A stretch of 64,000 bases of DNA from Marinobacter fuscus (GTDB lineage: Bacteria > Pseudomonadota > Gammaproteobacteria > Pseudomonadales > Oleiphilaceae), in the NCBI RefSeq assembly GCF_003007675.1, contig NZ_PXNP01000020.1, positions 1-64,000 of the forward strand. The letters are read 5' to 3'. The notes below the pieces were generated by a model. The model was not told the DNA's origin. It did not search any database and saw only the letters and a program-made list of their open reading frames with translations. The stretch's first letter is position 1. Each line of letters opens with the position of its first letter. A program made the position numbers and the translations under genes. Positions 56,429-64,000 of the stretch are shown here, in pieces.

Positions 56429-57436
56429 TCAGTCTGGCGTGCTCCGCCGGATGGCGCTCAGGCGGAAGCCAGCAATTCCGGGCAGCGGGGTTTTGAGTGC
56501 CAGAACCCGGATAGTGACAGGCACTTCAGTGCCCTCGGTTTTGTGGTGCAGGGCCAGATCCGCTCTGGCGATAGCCGGTTCCTGGCGCGCGGTGCTCAGG
56601 AGTTCCCGGAAACGGTTCCGGTCGGCTTCTGTAACCAGGGTTTCGAAAGGCCAGTTCAGCAGATCCGCCGGTGCATAGCCCAGCATCTGGGCGGTTTCTG
56701 CAGAGATAAAACTGATCGTTTGCCGTTCATCCAGTTCGGCGATCAGGGCACCGCAAAGGCGCATCAGATCTCGGCTGCGGGTCTCACTGTCATTGAGCGC
56801 CTGTCTCAGGGCCGCCTTTTCTATCTGCAGATGCTCCAGTTGCTGGTTGCCCTGCGCCAGTGCCTGCTGCTGGCGCCTGTGTTGATGCCGGGTAAGGCCG
56901 AGTTTCCGGCACAGCCAGAGTGCCAGGCCGCCTGCGAGCAGCGACAGCCCGGTGCCAGCAATGAGAATACGCCAGTACATGCGCCCGGCGGGCTGGTGTA
57001 TCTGCCCGGCAGTCGGTGTTGTGGTGATCATCCAGTGACGTTCGGGTAATCGGAGTTCGGTTCGCAGGGCCTCTGATAGCAGGGGCTGTTCAGCGCGCCC
57101 GGCAATCACCAGTGCGCGCTTGGTATGGCGGGCGAGGCTGTCGACACGGAGCTCTATGCCCGGCGGCAGATTCTCTGACAGTGTTCCGCTGACCCCGGCG
57201 GGCAGCGCGCTGCCCGGTTCGGACTGAACCCGTGCGGCCAGATTGGCGACCAGTGCCCGGTGGCTGGCCCGGTAGTTTTCCCGGCTGAGCTCCGTGAGCT
57301 GCTGGGCAACGGTGCCTGCCAGCAACAGGCTTGCCCCCCAACCGGCCAGGGTAACGACCAGTGGAATCCAAAGGGCAGGCCAAAAAGCCGGGCGGGCACG
57401 GCTCCGGCGTGTTGCGTGTTCAGTGGCGCCATCCAT
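56429..57436 (-). CDS. Membrane PAS-domain sensor without output domain
   Basis: 335 residues. Helices near residues 22-45 and 155-172 flank a short periplasmic part; a coiled coil (~180-215) leads to one PAS domain with RTISF... pieces such as AQMLGYAPADLL and FETLVTEADR. No kinase, GGDEF or other effector follows: the chain stops right after PAS. It may signal by protein contacts or be truncated. Convergent with the patatin gene. Confidence 0.75.
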   Translation of the reverse strand: MDGATEHATRRSRARPAFWPALWIPLVVTLAGWGASLLLAGTVAQQLTELSRENYRASHRALVANLAARVQSEPGSALPAGVSGTLSENLPPGIELRVDSLARHTKRALVIAGRAEQPLLSEALRTELRLPERHWMITTTPTAGQIHQPAGRMYWRILIAGTGLSLLAGGLALWLCRKLGLTRHQHRRQQQALAQGNQQLEHLQIEKAALRQALNDSETRSRDLMRLCGALIAELDERQTISFISAETAQMLGYAPADLLNWPFETLVTEADRNRFRELLSTARQEPAIARADLALHHKTEGTEVPVTIRVLALKTPLPGIAGFRLSAIRRSTPD

Positions 57437-57535
57437 AGATCAGAGCGCTCCTGTTGGCGCGTTTACCATGGGTATGATGGCCTAACTTTAGTTCAGCCCG
57501 GTGGGAACGGAAAGCGATGCGCTGCCCGAACGCGG

Positions 57536-58339
57536 CTATTTTCGCGCACTCGCGTAAACCAGCAGAAACACGGCAAAGGCGGTGACCACCACGGACGGAC
57601 CGGCGGGTGTATCCAGATGCCAGGACAGCGACAGACCGCCACCAACCGCAACCAGGCCGAACAGGATCGCCAGCAAGGTCATTTGTTCCGGGGTTCGGGC
57701 CAGGCGTCGGGCGGTGGCGGCAGGAATGATCAGCAAGGCGGTGATCAACAGAACGCCCACCATTTTCATGGCCACCGCAATCACCAGTGAGAACATCAGC
57801 ATCAGCACCAGGCGCAGCCGTTCAACCGGAATGCCCTCAACCCTGGCCAGTTCTTCGTGGATGGTACTCATCAACAGGCCGCGCCAGAGCACGGCCAGCA
57901 AGGCGAGCACAAATACCGCACCGCTGTAGATCCACAGCAGATCTTGGCGGGTAACGGCCAGCAGATCTCCGAACAGCAGGCCGGTAAGATCCACCCGTAC
58001 GTTCGGCATAAAGCTCAGCGCCACCAGACCAATGGCCAGCGCGCTGTGGGCGAGAATGCCGAGCAGGGTATCGGTGGCGAGTGTCCGGGTACGGGACAGT
58101 GCCACCAGCACCAGAGCCACCGACACACAGGTGATGACCACACCCAGGTTCAAGGGCAACCGGATCAGGAAACTCAGGGCGATGCCCAGCAATGCCGAGT
58201 GGGCCAGGGTGTCGCCGAAATAGGCCAGACGGCGCCAGACCACAAAGCATCCCAGGGGCCCGGCCACCAGGGCCACACCGGCACCAGCCAGAAGCGCCCG
58301 CCAGAAAAAATCCCCGAGAATGGCGTTAATGATGGTCAT
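57536..58339 (-). CDS. znuB: Zinc ABC transporter permease
   Basis: 267 residues, eight or nine predicted membrane helices. GDTLAHSALLGIALSF is the conserved permease motif of the ABC-3 (ZnuB/MntB) family. It forms the channel for zinc uptake with ZnuC and a periplasmic ZnuA (not in the window). GGAGGCTGCGGGC precedes the ATG, which overlaps the znuC end by 14 bases. Confidence 0.93.
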   Translation of the reverse strand: MTIINAILGDFFWRALLAGAGVALVAGPLGCFVVWRRLAYFGDTLAHSALLGIALSFLIRLPLNLGVVITCVSVALVLVALSRTRTLATDTLLGILAHSALAIGLVALSFMPNVRVDLTGLLFGDLLAVTRQDLLWIYSGAVFVLALLAVLWRGLLMSTIHEELARVEGIPVERLRLVLMLMFSLVIAVAMKMVGVLLITALLIIPAATARRLARTPEQMTLLAILFGLVAVGGGLSLSWHLDTPAGPSVVVTAFAVFLLVYASARK

Positions 58340-59099
58340 GCCCGCAGCCTCCGCCTGTGTCGCCTGCACCAACCACATCGCCGTGCAGATTGTGCCGGTG
58401 GTTGTGGTTGTGGTGATAAACCGCCAGGGATTCGGCAACCTGATGGCCAAAGGTTTCGATAAAGGCCGGGTCTTTGGAGATGTCTTCTGGAAACCCACTG
58501 CAACAGACATGCTGGTTCAGGCAAATAACCTTGTCGGTGGCCGCCATCACCAGGTGCAGGTCATGGGAGATCATGATCACGCCACAGTGAAGTTCGTCTC
58601 TGAGCTCGCGGATCAGTTCATAAAGGGTGGCCTGGCCGTTGATGTCGACCCCCTGGGCGGGCTCGTCGAGTACCAGAAGATCCGGTTTACGCACCAGCGC
58701 CCGGGCCAGCAGCAGGCGTTGTCTTTCCCCACCGGACAGATGATGAACCGACGCGCCGAGCAGATGGCTGACACCGGTGCGGCCGAGAGCCGAGGTACAC
58801 TCGGCAAGGTTGTGGCCGCTCAACAGCATAAAGCGTTGCACGCTCAGGGGCAGCGTCGGCTCCAGGGTCAGGCGCTGAGGCACATAGCCGATCACCAGGT
58901 CGGCCGCCATCGCCAGTTGGCCACGGGTGGGCCTCTGGATGCCAAGAACGGTTTTGATCAGGGTGGTTTTGCCCGCGCCGTTCGGACCAATAACGGTAAT
59001 GATGTCGCCCCGTTGCAGGCTCAGAGTTACACGGTCTACCACCGCCCTGCCATCAAATTCTACTGAGACCGAATCCAGTTTAACCAGTGCCTCAGTCAT
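58326..59099 (-). CDS. znuC: Zinc ABC transporter ATP-binding protein
   Basis: 257 residues. Walker A GPNGAGKTTL, Q loop YVPQRL, signature LSGGERQR, Walker B LLVLDEP and H loop SHDLH are all present. The C-terminal tail has many histidines (HHNHNHRHN, GHDHH), which may bind zinc. Overlaps zur by 8 bases and znuB by 14, so all three form one operon. Confidence 0.93.
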   Translation of the reverse strand: MTEALVKLDSVSVEFDGRAVVDRVTLSLQRGDIITVIGPNGAGKTTLIKTVLGIQRPTRGQLAMAADLVIGYVPQRLTLEPTLPLSVQRFMLLSGHNLAECTSALGRTGVSHLLGASVHHLSGGERQRLLLARALVRKPDLLVLDEPAQGVDINGQATLYELIRELRDELHCGVIMISHDLHLVMAATDKVICLNQHVCCSGFPEDISKDPAFIETFGHQVAESLAVYHHNHNHRHNLHGDVVGAGDTGGGCGHDHH

Positions 59100-59583
59100 G
59101 GTGGTTTGCCTGTTGGCAGCCAGGGCAAAGACCGGCAATCTCGAGGGTAACCTCTTCCGGCTGGAAGGACTGATGCCGGGCTGCGGATTCGATAGCGTTG
59201 TTGAGTTCCGGACAAGCCAGCTCCAGGACTGTGCCGCAGTCACGGCAGATCAGGAAGCTGCCCCGGTGATACTCTCCGGCGTGGGCACACCCGATGAACG
59301 CGTTGAGCGACGCGATCCGATGCACAAGCCCGTGCTGCTGTAGAAAATCCAGTGCCCGGTAAACGGTGGGCGGCGCTGCGTTCTGGCCATCCTCACCGAG
59401 CCTGGCCAGCAATTCATAGGCACCCAGTGGTTTGTGGGCCTGCCAGATTAGCTCCAGAACCCGTTCGCGGATAGGCGTCAGGCGGGCGTTCTGTTTCCGG
59501 CAGATAGCCTGGGCATCGGCCAGGGCCTGGCTGACACAGGCATCGTGATTGTGCGGGCGGTAGGGCAGCGGGTGTTCCGGCAT
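59092..59583 (-). CDS. zur: Zinc uptake regulator Zur (Fur family)
   Basis: 163 residues. Winged-helix domain with PPTVYRALDFLQQ, then the zinc region with HRIASLNAFIGCAH, CRDCG and CPGC cysteine pairs typical of Zur. It represses zinc uptake when zinc-loaded. First gene of zur-znuC-znuB; the predicted promoter overlaps a Zur-box-like sequence. CAGGATGTC precedes the ATG. Confidence 0.92.
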   Translation of the reverse strand: MPEHPLPYRPHNHDACVSQALADAQAICRKQNARLTPIRERVLELIWQAHKPLGAYELLARLGEDGQNAAPPTVYRALDFLQQHGLVHRIASLNAFIGCAHAGEYHRGSFLICRDCGTVLELACPELNNAIESAARHQSFQPEEVTLEIAGLCPGCQQANHHD

Positions 59584-59605
59584 GGCATGACATCCTGCAA
59601 AATTT

Positions 59606-59639
59606 GAAACATTATAACATTAGCAGGGGGTGGTGCCAG
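59606..59639 (-). promoter_or_regulatory. Predicted zur promoter with overlapping Zur box
   Basis: Minus strand: CTGGCA (-35) and TATAAT (-10) spaced by 17 bp. The box GAAACATTATAACATT (59606-59621, plus strand) covers the -10; its right half TATAACATT matches the Zur consensus and the left half is weaker. Autorepression of zur-znuCB in high zinc is the inference. Confidence 0.6.
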
Positions 59640-59649
59640 CCGGGGTCGG

Positions 59650-60111
59650 TCAGGGCGAAACGGTCATCGCCAGTGATTCCAGAAACTCCAGGTTGGGAAT
59701 CCACGCGGTTTCGCCGTCCACCTCTACCTGCATCAGGTCGGCAGGGCCGGTATCGCCATCGAGTTGCCGGACTTGTTCTTCGTTCAGCCGGGTCTGGCTC
59801 GGGATACCCTGGGTAACCAGTGCCATGAAGGGGTGTTGGCTGTGCTGCTGGCCGATGGTGTTGAGTACGATGATTCGCCCGCGGCTGTCGCCGGGCACAA
59901 TGAGCTTGCCGCCATTGGCCGCATCGTAGGAGATTACGGGCAGAGCCAGACCCCGCCAGTCCAGAAAGCCGATCAGCCAGTCTGGTGTATTGGTGCCTGC
60001 GTCTGTGCTGCTGAAATCCACCACCTCGGCAATCGATACGTTAGGCAGCAGCAGCTGCCGATCCGAGACGGGGATCATCACGCAGGAGAGGGCTTGGCTG
60101 TTTTCGTTCAT
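59650..60111 (-). CDS. chpC: CheW-like pilus chemotaxis protein ChpC
   Basis: 153 residues, a CheW-like domain: VMIPVSDRQLLLPNVSIAEVV at the start and LIGFLDWRGLALPVISY in the middle are CheW hallmarks (shown in part). In the Chp system it couples sensor protein PilJ to the ChpA kinase for type IV pilus control. It is the last gene of chpA-chpB-chpC, 11 bases after chpB. Confidence 0.85.
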   Translation of the reverse strand: MNENSQALSCVMIPVSDRQLLLPNVSIAEVVDFSSTDAGTNTPDWLIGFLDWRGLALPVISYDAANGGKLIVPGDSRGRIIVLNTIGQQHSQHPFMALVTQGIPSQTRLNEEQVRQLDGDTGPADLMQVEVDGETAWIPNLEFLESLAMTVSP

Positions 60112-60122
60112 TGCATGCTACC

Positions 60123-61178
60123 TCAGACGGAATCCCGTTGTTGCCTGCTTCTGAGCAGACAGGTGTTCTCAATGGTTTTGACCAGTTCGGCCGCCAGCTG
60201 CTCCGGCGTGCCGGAAAAACTGCTGCACCCGGTTGCGGCGACGGACTCCGGCATTGAGCTGTTGCCGCAACTGTTGCTTTCCTGAACCCAGATCCGGCTG
60301 CCGTAGGCCTTGAGCATGGGGGCCGCGAGCGCACCGTCGTTGCCCATGCCGGAAAACAGAATGGCATGGCATTGTTTGCCGTAGGCGTCTGCTACGTTCA
60401 GCAGCACCTGGTCGATAGACGGGCCATAGGGGCCGGGCCAGGGTGTGTTTTTTTCGGCCAGTTTGCGTTGGCTGTCGAAAGCCCATTCCCGCTCTACCGG
60501 CAGCAGAACCACATCGCCGTTGCAAACCCGGTAGCCAGCCTCTGCCTTTTTCAGACTGTAGTGGGCGTGACGGCCCAGAACACGGGTCAGCACATCGGTA
60601 AAGTTTCCATCAATGTGCTGGGCGTAAACAAAGCCGACCGGTAAACCGGGCGGCAGGTGATCCAGAAATTTCTTGACCGCCGCCGGACCACCCAGTGACG
60701 CACCCAGAATCCAGACTTCCTCGGCCACCGAACCCGGGGCGGCCGGAGCAATCCATCGGGGCAGTGCTGGCGGCGTGATGGTGCCGTTGTCTTCCGGTTC
60801 GGCCAGTTCCTCAAGAGTGTCTGCCGAGTCCAGCTGTTCCAGATGCCCCAGCTGTTTTTCCAGCTTGTCGAGTAACCGGCGTTCCCAGCGGAAATACTCG
60901 GTACTGCCCGGCTTCGGTGCCTGATCCACCCCGAACAGCACCGGTGCTTCGGTGTTGTCCAGCAGGTGATCCAGCAGCGCCGGATGGTCGGCCTCATCCA
61001 GCAGAGTTACCAGCCACAAACCGGCATCCGGAAAGGCCGGGTAGGCCATCAACCGTTCCGGGTCACCGCTGAAGCAGGCGGCCAGGCCGAACCTGGCGCA
61101 GGCCTCCTGCAACCGGTGCCTTTGCAGCACGACATCCGATACGATCCCGATGCGCGGCCGTCCCTGGGCAGCGGTCAT
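60123..61178 (-). CDS. chpB: CheB-like methylesterase ChpB
   Basis: 351 residues. The methylesterase domain (about 170-345) has the Ser-His-Asp triad at GASLGGP, YAQHID and FSGMGNDGA. The N-terminal region lacks a recognisable phospho-acceptor receiver. It should remove methyl groups from the pilus chemoreceptor PilJ. Start ATG shares a base with the chpA stop (TAATG). Confidence 0.88.
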   Translation of the reverse strand: MTAAQGRPRIGIVSDVVLQRHRLQEACARFGLAACFSGDPERLMAYPAFPDAGLWLVTLLDEADHPALLDHLLDNTEAPVLFGVDQAPKPGSTEYFRWERRLLDKLEKQLGHLEQLDSADTLEELAEPEDNGTITPPALPRWIAPAAPGSVAEEVWILGASLGGPAAVKKFLDHLPPGLPVGFVYAQHIDGNFTDVLTRVLGRHAHYSLKKAEAGYRVCNGDVVLLPVEREWAFDSQRKLAEKNTPWPGPYGPSIDQVLLNVADAYGKQCHAILFSGMGNDGALAAPMLKAYGSRIWVQESNSCGNSSMPESVAATGCSSFSGTPEQLAAELVKTIENTCLLRSRQQRDSV

Positions 61179-64000
61179 TACCGGTTACCGGTCAACCGTT
61201 TTATGGTATCGAGCAACTCGGTTTCCTGGAAGGGTTTGCCCAGGTATTCGTTGACGCCAATGGCCAGAGCCCGCTCCCGGTGCTTCTCGCCGGTTCGCGA
61301 GGTGATCATGCAGATTGGCGTATCTTTCAGGTTGTCGTCATGGCGCACAAAGCTGGCCACTTCAAAGCCGTCCATCCGCGGCATTTCGATGTCCAACAGA
61401 ATGATATCCGGGCGATGATCCTGCAGCTGGGCGACTGCATCCAGGCCGTCTTTGGCGGTTACCACTTCCATGCCGTTCCGCTCCAGCAACCGTGACGTTA
61501 CCTTGCGCACCGTGACCGAGTCGTCCACCACCATCACCGTTCGGGCGCTTTCCTGGTAGCGGCTGCCGTCGCGGGCTTTGTCCAAGTTGGCCAGGCGCTG
61601 GCGCTCGGACAGGATGTCGGAACGGATCATGGCTGGCAGGTCGAGAATCACCACCACGTTGCCATCACCCAGAATGGTGGCACCGGACACACCCCGCACC
61701 GAACTGAATTGCGGCCCCAGGGATTTTACGACGATTTCCCGGCTGCCCATCAGATGGTCTACCTGTAGCGCCATGGGCTGCTCGGCACCACGCACCAGGA
61801 TCACCGGAAGCGGCAGGGCCTGACCCTGCAGCTTGGGCTGGTGATCACTGTTCAGCAAACTGCCCAGATACTGCAGGCGGTATTGCTGGCCCGCGTATTC
61901 GTACAGGGGAGCGTCTGGCTTGTAGTATTCCTCAAGCTCATAGGTGCTGACCCGGACAATACCTTCAATGGTGTTCAGAGGAATGGCATAGAAATCCTCA
62001 CCGGTCGACACCATCAATGCGCGGTTCACCGATACGGTGAAGGGCAGGCGTACGGTAAAGGTACTGCCCCGGCCCGGTGACGAATCAATGTCGAGACTGC
62101 CGCCAAGTTGTTTGATCTCGCTGGCGACCACATCCATGCCCACACCACGGCCGGAGATTTGAGTGACCTGCTGGGCGGTGGAGAAGCCGGGCTGGAGAAT
62201 GAACTGCAGAATCTCACGCTCAGACAGGCTCTCATCGGCGCGCATCAGCCCCCGGCGAATGGCCTTGTCGCGGATGACGTCTGACGGAATGCCCTTGCCG
62301 TCATCGATCATGCGCAAGACCACGTCACCACCCTCACGGGTCAGTGATAGAACTACTTCGCCGGTGGCCGGTTTGCCGGATTGCTTGCGCTCTTCCGGCA
62401 GCTCGATGCCGTGGTCGACGGCGTTGCGGAGCATATGCTCCAGCGGTGCCACCATGCGTTCCAGTACGTTGCGATCCATCTCGCCTTCGGCGTTGCGAAC
62501 GTCGAACTCCACTTTCTTGCCGAGCTCACCACTGATCTGGCGGACAATACGGCGCAACCTTGGCACCATGGATGCGAACGGAATCATCCGGGTCTTCATC
62601 AGACCTTCCTGGAGCTCGGTGTTGATCCGGGACTGCTGCACCAGCAGTGTTTCGGTATCACGCACCCGGTCTGCCAGGGTTTCCCGCAGATCTGCCAAGT
62701 CCGATGTGGACTCGCTCAGGGCCCGGGACAACTGCTGGATGGACGAGTAACGATCCATTTCCAGCGGGTCGAAGTCGTCGCCATAGTCCGGCCCGTGCTC
62801 CTGCTCGGCCCGGAACAGAATCTGGGCCTCGGTTTCGATATCCATCCGGCGTAGCTGCTCCCGCAGACGCTCGATGGTGGCGGCCATTTCATCCAGGGTA
62901 TAGCTGAAGTCACTGGACTGCTGTTCCAGACGACCCCGTGTAATACTGGTTTCACCCGCCAGGTTAACCAGTTCGTCAAGCAGGGGCGCAGAAACCCGGA
63001 TGGTTTCCTGGGCAGCCCGCTGGGCGTCGAAGGCCTTGCGACGGGCTTTTGCCGGGGAACTGGCGGGTTTTGGTTCTGGCTGCAGTTGCGGCTCAGGAGT
63101 GCGCTCCGGTGCCTGGTCAACTGGACGTTCGGCGCTGGCAAGCGAGGCGGGTTCCGCCTTCGACTCCGGCTGTACAGGCGCGGGTGCCGTCACTTGTTCC
63201 TGGATCGAACCGGTTTCAAAGCCTTCGCGCACCTTGGCGACCAGTTCGATGATGGCGTCGTGATCTGCGGTGATGGCCTGCCACTGGCCATCGTCCGGTT
63301 TGTTGCCGCCCAGATCGATCAGGCGGGTTTCAAAGGCGTGGGCCTTGTCGCCCAGAGCCGTCAGCCGGGACAGTCGCGCGCCCCCTTTGAGGGTATGCAG
63401 TGCCCGCTGTGCCTCTCGGTTGAAGTGTTCGTTGCCGGGGTCGCGGCGCCAGTCGTCCAGCAGTTGTTCCAGCTGATCCATGATCTCGGCGGCTTCTTCC
63501 AGGAAGATTTCCAGCACTTCCGGGTCAATTTCCTCACCGTTGTCGTGGTTATCGGCGGCAGCCTCTGTAGAGGCTGTCGTTGCCTCCGACTTTCCGGCAT
63601 GGCTGAACAGGCTGATCAGTTCCGCATCGCTGCGGGCCTGACCGCTTGCTTCAATGGCGCCCAGCATGGTGTTCAGTGCCAGGTTGGCACGGCCGCTGAG
63701 TTCAAGCAGGGTGTGCTGATCCCGCTCTCCGGCAACCAGTTGATCCAGGGCCTCGGCCCAGGCTTCGGCCAGATCCGCGATCGGATCGGCGTCGGACAGG
63801 CGGGCACCCCCTTTAAGGGTGTGCAGCTCCTGTTGCAGGCGGGCGACGCCGGTCAGCTGTTCCGGTTCATCACGCCACTGATCGAGACACTCGGTGATGG
63901 CCTCATGTATTTCATGGGCCTCATCCAGAAAGATTTCGGTCAGGTCGTCGAGGGCGTTGTAGTCGTCGTTATCAGCGCTCTGTGCTGTCTCAGCTTCCGT
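61178..64000 (-). CDS. chpA: Pilus chemosensory hybrid kinase ChpA, C-terminal part (runs off right edge)
   Basis: 940 residues visible; the N-terminus is outside the window. Two HPt domains each show HTLKGGARLS, then a CheA-type dimerisation domain, HATPase with NAVDHGIELP, DDGKGIPSD and GRGVGMDVV, a CheW-like domain, and a receiver with VVDDSVTVRKV, phospho-acceptor Asp in LLDIEMPRMDG and Lys in YLGKPF. A CheA with several HPt domains and a terminal receiver is the ChpA/PilL type that controls type IV pili and twitching. A membrane or chemotaxis CheA would lack the receiver. Confidence 0.93.
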   Translation of the reverse strand, partial: TEAETAQSADNDDYNALDDLTEIFLDEAHEIHEAITECLDQWRDEPEQLTGVARLQQELHTLKGGARLSDADPIADLAEAWAEALDQLVAGERDQHTLLELSGRANLALNTMLGAIEASGQARSDAELISLFSHAGKSEATTASTEAAADNHDNGEEIDPEVLEIFLEEAAEIMDQLEQLLDDWRRDPGNEHFNREAQRALHTLKGGARLSRLTALGDKAHAFETRLIDLGGNKPDDGQWQAITADHDAIIELVAKVREGFETGSIQEQVTAPAPVQPESKAEPASLASAERPVDQAPERTPEPQLQPEPKPASSPAKARRKAFDAQRAAQETIRVSAPLLDELVNLAGETSITRGRLEQQSSDFSYTLDEMAATIERLREQLRRMDIETEAQILFRAEQEHGPDYGDDFDPLEMDRYSSIQQLSRALSESTSDLADLRETLADRVRDTETLLVQQSRINTELQEGLMKTRMIPFASMVPRLRRIVRQISGELGKKVEFDVRNAEGEMDRNVLERMVAPLEHMLRNAVDHGIELPEERKQSGKPATGEVVLSLTREGGDVVLRMIDDGKGIPSDVIRDKAIRRGLMRADESLSEREILQFILQPGFSTAQQVTQISGRGVGMDVVASEIKQLGGSLDIDSSPGRGSTFTVRLPFTVSVNRALMVSTGEDFYAIPLNTIEGIVRVSTYELEEYYKPDAPLYEYAGQQYRLQYLGSLLNSDHQPKLQGQALPLPVILVRGAEQPMALQVDHLMGSREIVVKSLGPQFSSVRGVSGATILGDGNVVVILDLPAMIRSDILSERQRLANLDKARDGSRYQESARTVMVVDDSVTVRKVTSRLLERNGMEVVTAKDGLDAVAQLQDHRPDIILLDIEMPRMDGFEVASFVRHDDNLKDTPICMITSRTGEKHRERALAIGVNEYLGKPFQETELLDTIKRLTGNR

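Noticed and set aside
1..64000. rRNA, tRNA, CRISPR arrays and prophage genes
   Set aside because: No cloverleaf, conserved rRNA stretch, regularly spaced repeats or phage structural genes were recognised by eye; a covariance-model search was not possible.

Overview
The window reads as a chromosomal segment of a GC-rich marine-type gammaproteobacterium, most like Marinobacter or a close relative. This is inferred from gene content: betIBA, ahpC/ahpF, FadE with a long C-terminal extension, an E. coli-like FolX, a Chp-type pilus chemosensory cluster and several cyclic-di-GMP enzymes. No database was searched. No rRNA, tRNA or CRISPR array was recognised. The only mobile DNA seen is the edge of an IS110-family element at the left end.

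Left part (1-17 kb). An IS110 transposase start lies next to a yefM-yoeB toxin-antitoxin pair that carries a TGTACA operator. Then come an M14 peptidase, ogt and meso-diaminopimelate dehydrogenase in a row, a DUF5610-like protein, and the choline-to-glycine-betaine operon betIBA behind a 24-bp perfect BetI palindrome. ahpC and ahpF follow; each is preceded by an OxyR-type array, and a strong terminator separates them. Next are an acetylpolyamine amidohydrolase, a Baeyer-Villiger-type monooxygenase, a membrane-anchored TlpA-like protein, the RNA helicase rhlE and ompW.

Middle part (17-45 kb). An HxlR regulator faces an Old Yellow Enzyme gene across two 28-bp-spaced operator copies. Central and lipid metabolism follows: a succinate CoA-transferase, rluF, marC, chaC, an EamA transporter with a divergent LysR gene, fadE, a UbiA-family prenyltransferase, an AEC carrier, a PatB-type C-S lyase, a secreted carbohydrate-binding-like protein, a periplasmic AstE/AspA-like protein, a NUDIX-MBL fusion, a thioesterase, a MATE pump, tpx, a LysR gene with a Bcr/CflA pump, a PhaC-like hydrolase, a lysophosphatidate-type acyltransferase and RNase II.

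Right part (44-64 kb). This part is rich in signalling. A diguanylate cyclase is followed by a compact copper operon (MerR regulator, copA, a 35-codon membrane miniprotein, DUF411) with a textbook 20-bp-spacer MerR promoter. Next is a GGDEF-EAL gene broken by an exact 8-bp tandem duplication; deleting one copy restores a 760-residue protein. Then come folE-folX plus a CoA-binding protein, a second diguanylate cyclase, a patatin-like lipase, a PAS sensor without an output domain, the zur-znuC-znuB zinc operon, and chpA-chpB-chpC, with chpA running off the right edge.

The most interesting item is the 8-bp duplication, which looks like a possible slippage switch between a bifunctional GGDEF-EAL enzyme and a truncated GGDEF protein. 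The miniprotein embedded in the copper operon and the paired OxyR and HxlR operators come next.
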